This document shows positions 24,480-32,169 of a stretch of DNA of 32,352 nucleotides, one piece after another. Numbering within the stretch: the first letter of the stretch is position 1; each line of letters opens with the position of its first letter. The position numbers and the translations under genes are program-made. The notes under the pieces were generated by a model. The model made no database searches, was not told the DNA's origin, and worked only from the letters and a program-made list of their open reading frames with translations. The stretch comes from a virus, in IMG/VR virus record IMGVR_UViG_3300010391_000069, positions 1 to 32,352 of that record; one strand, written 5' to 3'.

Positions 24480-26076
24480 ATGATCAAAAGCGAACTATTA
24501 AAAGAAGCCATTGCTGATGCTAAAGCAGTCAAAGTTACTGCGTATGCTAATGCCAGAGCTTCCTTACAAGAACGCTTCGACAAGAGATTTGAAGCAGTAT
24601 TTGCTGAAAAACTCCGTAACGAAGCTCAAGAAGAAGAGGAAGAGGGTCTACAAGAAGTAGAAGCTCCAAATCAAGTATCAGGAGCCGGTGGAGAAGCTAA
24701 AGGTCCAGCGACCAAAGCAGTATCCAAAGGACAACCAAAGAAGAAATCTGATGCCAATACCAACTGGAATGTTGTTCGTATGGGCCAAGGTCCAACCGAT
24801 GTTCCATCTGCAGACAATAAGATTGACGAAACTGGAGGAAGAAGAAGAAGGTAAAGTATCAGAGCAATATGAAGAAGAGGAAGAGGCTAAGATGGACGAA
24901 GGCGGATTCTCTTCAGAAGATTTAGACGAAATCATCAAAGAACTCGAAGCTGAAGTTACTGGTGAAGAAGAAGGTAGACAGGTTGAAGAACCAGTTTTGC
25001 CCCCATCTCCTGAAACTCCAGGCGAAGAAATTCCAGGAGAAGAACCAACACCAGAAAGTGAACCAGGCGGTGATGAAGAATCCCCAGAAGGAGAACTACC
25101 TCCTAAATTTGATGACCAAACGGGAGAACCTCTACCTGGAACCGATGTATCAGACGATGCATTGCCAGGAGATGCTCCAGAAGTAGGTCAAGATGATGCA
25201 ATGGCTGATATGCCTCCAGGCGGCGAAGAAGTTCCAGGAGAAGTTCCAATGGGTCAACCCCCAGAACAGCCACCAGTACCAGGAATGTCAGGTCAAGAAG
25301 ACCAAGAAGAAATTAGTCTTGAAGAACTTCTTGCTGCTTTGAACGAAGAAGCTGAAGAAGAAGAGGAATCAGTAGATGAGGGTAAGCTTCCTCCTTGGAT
25401 TAAGAAAAAGGGTGACAAGAAAGAAGAGGAAGATGAGGGTAAAATGGATGAAATCGCTAACCAAGGTATTCCTAAGACAAATCAGGAATCCAAGGCAAGT
25501 GTTAAGGGTTATCCAAAGACCGCTCCAGAGAAAACTTCTCCAGGATCACACCAAGTAACCGGTAAAAACCACAATATCAGCGGTAAAGGTAATGTTGGAA
25601 CCGGTGCAGTCGGTGGTCTAAGTGAAATCAAGAAATACAAAGTTGCTCTTGCTGAATCTTATAAGACCATTGAGTTCCTCCGTGGACAGATTAATGAGGT
25701 CAACTTGCTGAATGCTAAACTGCTTTACACGAACAAGCTGTTTAAGGAATTCGCAACAGTTATCGATGAACCATATCGTATGAAGATCGTCGAAGCTTTT
25801 GATCTTACAAAGAGCGTTCGTGAAGTTAAGCTGGCATACGCCTTATTGGCGGAGTCCCTTAATTTCGGTAGCAAGCGTGTAATTCAGAGTAGACCAGCCC
25901 AAAAGTCTGATCCTACGAAGAGATCCATTGCAAAGCAGATTACCGAAGGGTATGCATCGAAGCCAGTAGCATCAACAAGACCAGTGCAAGTAATTAATGA
26001 AAACACTGACTTTATGGTAGCTAGATTCCAAAAACTCGCAGGAATCAAAGCACCAGTTGCAAATGCTAAGAAGTAA
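24480..26076 (+). CDS. 22: Prohead scaffold/core protein, T4 gp22 type, with one frame break
   Basis: I start at the ATG of MIKSELLKEAIADAKAV, 12 nt after an AGGA. Frame 1 stops at 24854 in a Gly/Arg run. The correct acidic continuation (EEEEEGKVSEQYEEEEEAKM) is read in the +1 frame to 26076; removing one base within GGAGGAAG (about 24832-24851) gives 531 aa. The order is a helical start, an acidic Pro/Glu-rich middle, and a helical C-terminal part with NLLNAKLLYTNKLFKEF, typical of gp22. Several I/L-x-E sites (ALAES, LLAES, KQITEG, VINEN) fit destruction by the gp21 protease after assembly. The gene lies 41 nt before the capsid gene, as in T4. Confidence 0.88.
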
Positions 26077-26117
26077 TAATAAGCGGGTATTAAACAATAA
26101 AACAAAAAGAGAAAAAT

Positions 26118-27881
26118 ATGGAAAATATTAAGTCATTATTGACAAATACTTCTAATCCTCAAGCTCATTTGATGCAGACAACCCGTGGTCTTGTGACCAA
26201 GTGGGATAGGACTGGTCTTCTTGAAGGTATTAAAAGTGATACAGAAAAATCAAATATGTCTGTTCTGCTTGAGAACCAAGCTCTACAGCTTATTAACGAA
26301 GCTACCTCAACGGGTACTTCAGCTAACTCTGAACAGTGGGCCGGTGTTGCACTGCCTCTAGTAAGACGTGTATTCGCTGAGTTTGCTGCTAAGGAGTTCG
26401 TCTCCGTTCAGCCAATGAATCTGCCATCAGGTCTTGTATTCTACTTGGACTTCAAGTATGGTATAACCCAAGGTGGTCAGCCGGCTGACAGTGCAACAGT
26501 ATATCAATCACTATTCGGTGGTACGGGAACCAAACTTGGTTCTACAGACAATACCGTGGGTGGTTTGTATGGTGCAGGCAAGTTTGCTTATACCATTAAT
26601 GATAGAGTTATAACTGCAAGTGTTACAACTGCAGTAGCAACCCTTGAAGATATTAATTGGTTATCTAATTATTATACTCAAGTAGCTCAATCTGGATCTG
26701 TTCAACAAGTTTTGAATAGTATCTCAACATCATTCGCTTCTGGACAAATCTACAGAGTAACGACAACGAATCTTCTAGCCGGTACGACCGGAGCAGGCAA
26801 TGTATTTGATGCTAGTGCAATTCGTTCATTTGTTCCTTGTTCTACAGGTTCAGGTGCCGGTGCTTGGTATTTCCCATCATTCACTAAGCAGAGTGGAACA
26901 GAAGTTCAATTCGTAATGTCTGGTTCTGTAGTCGCTGGCGAAAGTGTAGCTGAATTGTCAGGTTCTGGAATGAAGGTCATTTATAGCGTTCAACCAAAGG
27001 ATAGTAACCGTGGTGACTTTGAAGATGCTACCAGTACTTCTGTTGGTTCATATTTTAACCCAGCAGGTAAATCAACAACCGATACTGGTCTTAACAAGGA
27101 CATTGGTATTCCAGAAGTCAACCTTGAGTTGAAGAGCGAACCTATCGTAGCTAAGACTCGTAAGTTGAAGGCAGTCTGGACCCCAGAATTGGCTCAGGAC
27201 TTGAATGCTTATCACAGCATTGATGCCGAAGCTGAACTTACCGCTCTATTGAGCGAGTATGTATCGATGGAAATCGATCTGGAAATCCTCGACATGTTGA
27301 TCGTAAACGCACCAGCAATCAATACTGAACGTTGGAGTGCTAAGATTAACCGTGAAATCGTCTCAGACGGTTCGGGTGGATATATGGCAGTTGATCAAGT
27401 AACGGCAGGAGCCGGTGGATATTATACCAAGGCAACTTGGTATCAGACCCTTGGTAACAAGGTTCAGAAGGTATCCAACAGGATTCATCAGTTAACTCTC
27501 CGTGGTGGTGCCAACTTTCTGGTTGTCTCCCCATCGGTAGCAACGATTCTGGAATCTATTCCAGGCTACGTTGTAAGCACTGACGGTGATCAAGCTAAGT
27601 TCGCTATGGGCGTAAGCCGCGTAGGATCCTTCGCTAATCGCTTCCAGGTTTACAAGAACCCATACATGATTGACAACGTCATTCTAATGGGCTTCCGTGG
27701 AAATAACTTCCTCGAAACCGGTGCTGTATATGCTCCGTACATTCCATTGGTCCAGACCCCGTTGGTCTATGACCCAGTGAACTTTACGCCTCGCAGGGGC
27801 GTAATGACAAGGTACGCTAAGAAGATAGTACGTCCCGAGTTTTATGGAAAATTGCTAATAGCAGATTTGGACACGGTATAA
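26118..27881 (+). CDS. 23: Major capsid protein, T4 gp23 type
   Basis: The 587-aa product has an N-terminal leader ending in LQLINEATSTG; cleavage after E61 would fit gp21 processing, as T4 gp23 loses a similar leader at FLTE-A. HK97-fold family segments follow: VRRVFAEFAAKEFVSVQPMN (about residues 79-100), the FLDLKYG-like FYLDFKYG, the central ELKSEPIVAKTRKLKAVWTP, and the terminal TRYAKKIVRPEFYG. It is longer than T4 gp23 (521 aa); part of the excess lies in a Ser/Gly/Thr-rich insertion at about 150-320. Codon use is less AT-rich than the rest of the window, typical of a very highly expressed gene. A strong terminator follows 24 nt later. Confidence 0.95.
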   Translation: MENIKSLLTNTSNPQAHLMQTTRGLVTKWDRTGLLEGIKSDTEKSNMSVLLENQALQLINEATSTGTSANSEQWAGVALPLVRRVFAEFAAKEFVSVQPMNLPSGLVFYLDFKYGITQGGQPADSATVYQSLFGGTGTKLGSTDNTVGGLYGAGKFAYTINDRVITASVTTAVATLEDINWLSNYYTQVAQSGSVQQVLNSISTSFASGQIYRVTTTNLLAGTTGAGNVFDASAIRSFVPCSTGSGAGAWYFPSFTKQSGTEVQFVMSGSVVAGESVAELSGSGMKVIYSVQPKDSNRGDFEDATSTSVGSYFNPAGKSTTDTGLNKDIGIPEVNLELKSEPIVAKTRKLKAVWTPELAQDLNAYHSIDAEAELTALLSEYVSMEIDLEILDMLIVNAPAINTERWSAKINREIVSDGSGGYMAVDQVTAGAGGYYTKATWYQTLGNKVQKVSNRIHQLTLRGGANFLVVSPSVATILESIPGYVVSTDGDQAKFAMGVSRVGSFANRFQVYKNPYMIDNVILMGFRGNNFLETGAVYAPYIPLVQTPLVYDPVNFTPRRGVMTRYAKKIVRPEFYGKLLIADLDTV

Positions 27882-27905
27882 TCTAATCACCATTAAAATA
27901 ATCAC

Positions 27906-27930
27906 GAAAACCCCCATTTTGGGGGTTTTC
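27906..27930 (+). terminator. Rho-independent terminator after the capsid gene
   Basis: GAAAACCCCC and GGGGGTTTTC form a perfect 10-bp stem around a 5-nt ATTTT loop. The last stem bases supply a T-tract of four, so it is a strong hairpin with a modest tract. Confidence 0.85.
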
Positions 27931-27957
27931 CTTTGTACCACAAATAATAATCAATAG

Positions 27958-27990
27958 GAGCCTTGATTTATAAATCAAGGCTCTTTTTTT
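27958..27990 (+). terminator. Second terminator: 26-nt perfect palindrome plus T7
   Basis: GAGCCTTGATTTA at 27958-27970 is directly followed by its exact reverse complement to 27983, then seven T. The symmetry would let it work from either strand, although only the plus side has the T-tract. It insulates the ParB/ART genes from the capsid transcript. Confidence 0.85.
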
Positions 27991-28011
27991 GTCCTTGTAT
28001 GTAATTCTGTA

Positions 28012-28019
28012 TATTTATA
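28012..28019 (+). promoter_or_regulatory. Candidate late-promoter element TATTTATA
   Basis: The motif follows the double terminator and ends 5 nt before the ATG at 28025, with no ribosome binding site in between. Because it restarts transcription after a terminator, it is the best placed of the candidates. Confidence 0.5.
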
Positions 28020-28024
28020 CTCAT

Positions 28025-30685
28025 ATGATGAATTTGATGGATACTCTGAAAAAAGGAATAGATAGAGAAGATGCTATTCTTATAGAAAAATTTCCTATTA
28101 AATCATTATCTTTATCAAAAAAAGCTATAAATGCTGGTATGGTAGATGTAAGAAAAGGAAGTGGGAGTTTCACAAAAGGACCGGTAGAAGTAATGTATAA
28201 TATTGAAAATGGTCAGTTTATTATTACCGATGGTTATCATAGAATTGTAGATTATTTATCAAAAAAGAAACAATTTATACCAATCAAAATCTGGTCTACC
28301 ACTTATTCTGATTATCATGCTAATATTCAGAAAGATGATTTATTTTTTGAGCCAATTCCTTTGAATAGTTTTCCTTCTTTTGGTGAAGATGTTTTATTAG
28401 AAGAACAAACCAATATACTAAACAATCTAAATTTTAAGAAGTGGTTTGGTAATAGTAAAGTTGTTGATAAAGACGGAAATCCATTAAAAATGTATCATGG
28501 AACCGGAAGTGATTTTACAAAATTTGAGCATGAGAAAACAGGAGGAGTAGGATTTTATTTCACATCAGATCCAGAAGAAGCAAATATATATGCTGGTTTT
28601 AGGCGTGGAGAAAATATGAATGTTATGCCAGTTTATCTAAGTATTAAAAATCCGGCAACCACTGAAATTGAAGAATCTATTGCTAAAGAATTGCAAGGAA
28701 GACTTGGTGGAAACCCACGATTACATATAAATAGAGTACTTCAACAACGGGGATATGATGGAATAATCAGAGGCACTCATATGATTGCTTTTTCTCCTAA
28801 TCAAATTAAATCTGCTATAGGAAATACAGGAAATTTTGATATTAATGATCCAAATATTCTTAAAGAAGTAGTAGAAGAACTTGTTAAAGAAGCATTATTT
28901 GACCCCACATCGCATTCTGGCGGTCTTCATAAAGTTTCCAAAAACTTTTGGTTAAATCCTGATGGAAAGTTTATACCCATTCCAATGCAAGGACATAATA
29001 CTTGGGCGTCAACATATGTTCAAGGTTGGCCGGAGAAATATGCACAAAAATTACAACTAATGAATCCTCAAAATGTGTTATACCGAGAAAATTGGATAAA
29101 GGTTGTTTTGTATGATATTTGGGAAGATCCCGTTCTTAGAATAGAATATTATCCAGAAGTTCCTCCAAACCAAACTCAAGAGTTGGCATTGAGGAGATTT
29201 ATTCAAGAGTTTAATGCTGATAAAAACCATAAAAATAAAATAACTCATATTCAGGATGATACCAAAAGAACAAGAATACAACTTCAGGAATCTATTGGCG
29301 GCCAAAAATATGATTATATTGGTGGTATCTTTGAAGGAGAAGTAAGAGCTGAAAGACTTCCTTTTGGAAAAGCGAGATTTAGAGCTCATAGTGAGTTTAC
29401 TGGTTTATATTCAGGACAGAACCACACAAATTGGAGATACTATGCTGATAAAAATAAAGTAATGTGGAATCTTCATCCAGATCCAGAAAATGTAGAAAAA
29501 GTAAATAGGTTTTTAGAAGAAAGAGGAATATTAAATCCTACACATTCTTCGATATATAGAAGATTGGGGGAAAACACAAAAGCATTAAATGAATGGCACC
29601 AAAATTTTCCACTAAAAGTTGCTATAGATCCTTCTAGTAATGTGGCGTATTTTTGGAGAGGAAATAGACCAGCGGGACGTTTTTTATTAACAGGAAATTC
29701 AAATCATCCTTTATTATCAGTAGGCGTACAAAGAAGTTTACAAGGAACTGGAATTGGTCATGCGATGATTGAATTTGCTTTTAGAAAAACAAAATTAAAT
29801 ACACTTAATATATATTCTGCTAATAGTTCTAGATCATTTTACTTAAAAATTGGTGGAGTTAAAACTAAACATCCTTCCATTATTGAGATACATAAATCAA
29901 ATTTTAAACCGCCGAAATGGAAATTTGAAGAAGTACCGTTTAATACTGAATTAAAATTTAATTACAAAACAGGAAGTGACACAAGTATGGATTCTAACTA
30001 TGGTATTCATGAAGATGTTGAACCATTAGATGAACGAATGTCCTTCGCTGATCTCTATGATGATACAGATGATGAAAGAATATTCAAGTCCAAACTTCCA
30101 GGAATGCGTGTTCGACCAATGGCAATCTCAATGGAAAATGGAAATGAAACTTGGAACTTTGGTTATACTTCTCAAGAAAAGGCTCAATATAAAAGACATA
30201 GAGATAAAGTAGGTCATAAAGGTAGAATTATTTTCTTTAAAGATAGTGTAGAACCAGATGATAATGCAGAAGATCTTGAGTGTATGGTTGATTGTGATTG
30301 TAAGGATTTTCAAATGCGGTTTGCTTATGTTGATGCTCAACAAGATGCTAGTATGATTGGTCCAAATAGTTTGAATAAAGCTATAAACAGACCTCCATTA
30401 AAAACAAATCCAGAAGGTGATACAAAACTTTGTAAACATTTAGCGGCTCTTATTCGTTATTTGGTAACCAATCTTGATCGAGCAAGGGAAAGAGCCCATC
30501 TTCGCAGAAGACCATTTAATATTTTTGAAGAAATGGATGCATTAACTGGTAAGAAGAATGATACCACAAATTATTATGATAAAGAGAATGGTTTAAATGA
30601 GGGTGTAAATAAAATTGGTTATGATAGAACACGATCATTCCGATTTGCCTATGGATTGGGATGCCATCGATATTCCTACAGATAG
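28025..30685 (+). CDS. Multidomain ParB-like / ADP-ribosyltransferase / GNAT / SWIM-like protein
   Basis: The open frame reaches back into the terminator, so I start at ATG 28025 (28028 and 28037 are alternatives), giving 886 aa. Domains in order: a ParB-like fold with TDGYHRIVDYL (residues 68-78); an ADP-ribosyltransferase-like domain (about 134-280) with KMYHGTGSDF, GVGFYFTSDPEEANIY, GYDGIIRG and PNQIKSAIGN, the pattern of the ART domain of phage polyvalent proteins; an unknown region (about 290-510); a GNAT acetyltransferase with acetyl-CoA loop QRSLQGTGIGHAMIEFA (about 569-585) and NSSRSFYLKIGG; and a SWIM-like zinc motif C757-x-C759 and C803-x-H805. It ends in TAG, and the next frame overlaps by 65 nt. 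Possibly packaged and injected to modify host proteins (inference). Confidence 0.8.
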   Translation: MMNLMDTLKKGIDREDAILIEKFPIKSLSLSKKAINAGMVDVRKGSGSFTKGPVEVMYNIENGQFIITDGYHRIVDYLSKKKQFIPIKIWSTTYSDYHANIQKDDLFFEPIPLNSFPSFGEDVLLEEQTNILNNLNFKKWFGNSKVVDKDGNPLKMYHGTGSDFTKFEHEKTGGVGFYFTSDPEEANIYAGFRRGENMNVMPVYLSIKNPATTEIEESIAKELQGRLGGNPRLHINRVLQQRGYDGIIRGTHMIAFSPNQIKSAIGNTGNFDINDPNILKEVVEELVKEALFDPTSHSGGLHKVSKNFWLNPDGKFIPIPMQGHNTWASTYVQGWPEKYAQKLQLMNPQNVLYRENWIKVVLYDIWEDPVLRIEYYPEVPPNQTQELALRRFIQEFNADKNHKNKITHIQDDTKRTRIQLQESIGGQKYDYIGGIFEGEVRAERLPFGKARFRAHSEFTGLYSGQNHTNWRYYADKNKVMWNLHPDPENVEKVNRFLEERGILNPTHSSIYRRLGENTKALNEWHQNFPLKVAIDPSSNVAYFWRGNRPAGRFLLTGNSNHPLLSVGVQRSLQGTGIGHAMIEFAFRKTKLNTLNIYSANSSRSFYLKIGGVKTKHPSIIEIHKSNFKPPKWKFEEVPFNTELKFNYKTGSDTSMDSNYGIHEDVEPLDERMSFADLYDDTDDERIFKSKLPGMRVRPMAISMENGNETWNFGYTSQEKAQYKRHRDKVGHKGRIIFFKDSVEPDDNAEDLECMVDCDCKDFQMRFAYVDAQQDASMIGPNSLNKAINRPPLKTNPEGDTKLCKHLAALIRYLVTNLDRARERAHLRRRPFNIFEEMDALTGKKNDTTNYYDKENGLNEGVNKIGYDRTRSFRFAYGLGCHRYSYR

Positions 30686-31688
30686 AAAATGGGATGAATA
30701 TTCTGTAAGAAAGTTTGTTGGTTTACCAAATAATTTTATTGCTATATATCCTGCTATTATAGATCTTAATGAATTAGAAGCTCATACAGGAGGAGATGAA
30801 GAAAGTAGAATAGATGATTATACATATGATGATTTTAGATTCAAAAAACGAGGATTTCCACCAATAATAGTAAGAAGAGATTTATCAGATCGTCTAATTG
30901 TGGTAGATGGAAATCATCGAGTTTATTGGGCTCAACGACATGAGAATTATCAAACTATTGGAGCTTGGGTTATTGATGAAATAATGCAGAGAGATATAAT
31001 GCATAAAAATAAACAAAATATTAAAGAAACTAGAATTATAACTCCAGAAGAATCTCTATATGAAGGATATATTACTTTATATCATGGAACCACTTGGCCT
31101 CTTGCTCTTAAAGCCAAAAAAGGAGAACTAGGACCTCAAGATATGGAGAAACTGATTATAGATGTTTTAGTCAATGTTTATCACGAAACTCCTCAGGATG
31201 CTAAAAAATATTATGACAAATATTCTGAATCAAGAAAAAAAGATCCAAAAGCATTATTTTTAACTACCAACAAAGAGAGTGCTAAAGCATATGCTACAGC
31301 ATCAACTAAATATGGGGGAGAAATATTTTTAGATGTTCTTAGTCCTTATTTATGGGAAAAAAATAAAATAATTAGGTTAGATTCATTTAAAATTCTAAAA
31401 ACTGATCAACCGGCTATTGTTACTGTAAATGTTCCAATTTCTATGGTTTTAACACACCCACATTGGGTCACTCCATTAAGAGATCGCCTTAGAAGTATAT
31501 TTGACCCCAGAAAAAGAATACAATATGGAAGAGATACTTGGAAAGATCTTAATCTTGATAATTTACGAATAGAGGTATTTGTTAAAGAAAATATACCAGC
31601 AAGATTTGTTCAGAGAATTGACAGAATTAAAAGTTTACCGGATTCACAATTGGCGCCTGCCACCGGCTCTCCTCCACTCCCTCAATAA
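30621..31688 (+). CDS. Second ParB-like / ADP-ribosyltransferase protein
   Basis: From ATG 30621 the product has 355 aa; an in-frame TTG lies 6 nt upstream. A ParB-like domain occupies about residues 40-125, with IIVRRDLSDRLIVVDGNHRV (DGNHR at 96-100). An ADP-ribosyltransferase-like domain follows, with ITLYHGTTWPLALKAKKGEL (YHGT at 154-157), ALFLTTNKESAKAYATAS near 211-228 and a closing EVFVKENIPARFV near 318-330, where E318 may be the catalytic Glu. The leader SLYEG just before the ART domain contains an L-Y-E that might be a gp21 site. The start overlaps the previous gene by 65 nt in the +1 frame, so the two could also be one protein broken by an indel. The 3' end overlaps the convergent gene by 62 nt. 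Confidence 0.75.
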   Translation: MIEHDHSDLPMDWDAIDIPTDRKWDEYSVRKFVGLPNNFIAIYPAIIDLNELEAHTGGDEESRIDDYTYDDFRFKKRGFPPIIVRRDLSDRLIVVDGNHRVYWAQRHENYQTIGAWVIDEIMQRDIMHKNKQNIKETRIITPEESLYEGYITLYHGTTWPLALKAKKGELGPQDMEKLIIDVLVNVYHETPQDAKKYYDKYSESRKKDPKALFLTTNKESAKAYATASTKYGGEIFLDVLSPYLWEKNKIIRLDSFKILKTDQPAIVTVNVPISMVLTHPHWVTPLRDRLRSIFDPRKRIQYGRDTWKDLNLDNLRIEVFVKENIPARFVQRIDRIKSLPDSQLAPATGSPPLPQ

Positions 31689-32157
31689 AGGGAGAAATCT
31701 TCGGACTTTGTAAAGCTTCTTTGAAACATTGATGCCAAGTCTTTTGGATAGGATTTCCTACTTCATTTAATTCAGGATTATTATATATTTTCTTGGCTTC
31801 AGAGACCCAGGTACTTGATACTTTATTCGTATGAGATCTAACTCTTTCGTATAATTTTGCGTTTGTATCTCCCTTTTTCTTAAGACCCTTTGTCTTTATT
31901 TTAATACGATATTTGGTTGGTTCTCCTTCCGTTATCGTTATACTTGCGGTTGATTGCTTGTTATGCCAGTTATTGGACTCTTTATACAGAAACCATCCAT
32001 CACCTTCTACGATCCCATCCCAGCTTTCTTTGTCGTCTGGAGAGCCAGGGAGAGGGCGTAATTGACTATCCTGCGATGACATAGACCCCATGCCTATCGT
32101 ATTTCCACCATAAGCACCAGCTCCTTCAAGGAATATAAGGGTTTTTAACTTAATCAT
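31627..32157 (-). CDS. Hypothetical protein with MIKLK leader
   Basis: The 176-aa product begins MIKLKTLIFLEGAGAYGG, sharing MIKLK with two other proteins here and having an L-E followed by a Gly/Ala stretch, as a processing site might. The rest is soluble, with SWDGIVEGDGWFLYKESNNW near 44-63 and a basic segment KGLKKKGDTNAKLYERVRS. The ATG lies 3 nt after a TATTTATA motif on this strand. The 3' end overlaps the convergent ParB/ART gene by 62 nt. No family is recognised. Confidence 0.6.
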   Translation of the reverse strand: MIKLKTLIFLEGAGAYGGNTIGMGSMSSQDSQLRPLPGSPDDKESWDGIVEGDGWFLYKESNNWHNKQSTASITITEGEPTKYRIKIKTKGLKKKGDTNAKLYERVRSHTNKVSSTWVSEAKKIYNNPELNEVGNPIQKTWHQCFKEALQSPKISPFIEGVEESRWQAPIVNPVNF

Positions 32158-32160
32158 ATT

Positions 32161-32168
32161 TATAAATA
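32161..32168 (-). promoter_or_regulatory. Candidate late-promoter element TATTTATA (minus strand)
   Basis: Read on the minus strand, the motif lies between the stop of the upstream partial gene (32170) and the ATG at 32157, 3 nt before the latter, with no space for a ribosome binding site. Confidence 0.45.
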
Positions 32169-32169
32169 G

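Noticed and set aside
24678-24938. Minus-strand frame rich in Ser opposite the scaffold gene.
   Set aside because: It is the mirror of Glu codons in the acidic scaffold region and has no start signal or family similarity.
27989-28024. Start of the ParB/ART protein at 27989.
   Set aside because: That start lies within the T-tract of the terminator and before the promoter-like motif; the ATG at 28025 is more credible.
22533-30685. Genome-wide reassignment of TAG to an amino acid.
   Set aside because: Long genes such as 1935-4118, the portal, capsid and terminase contain no in-frame TAG, so only one or two sites would support it. The point is kept as a local finding.
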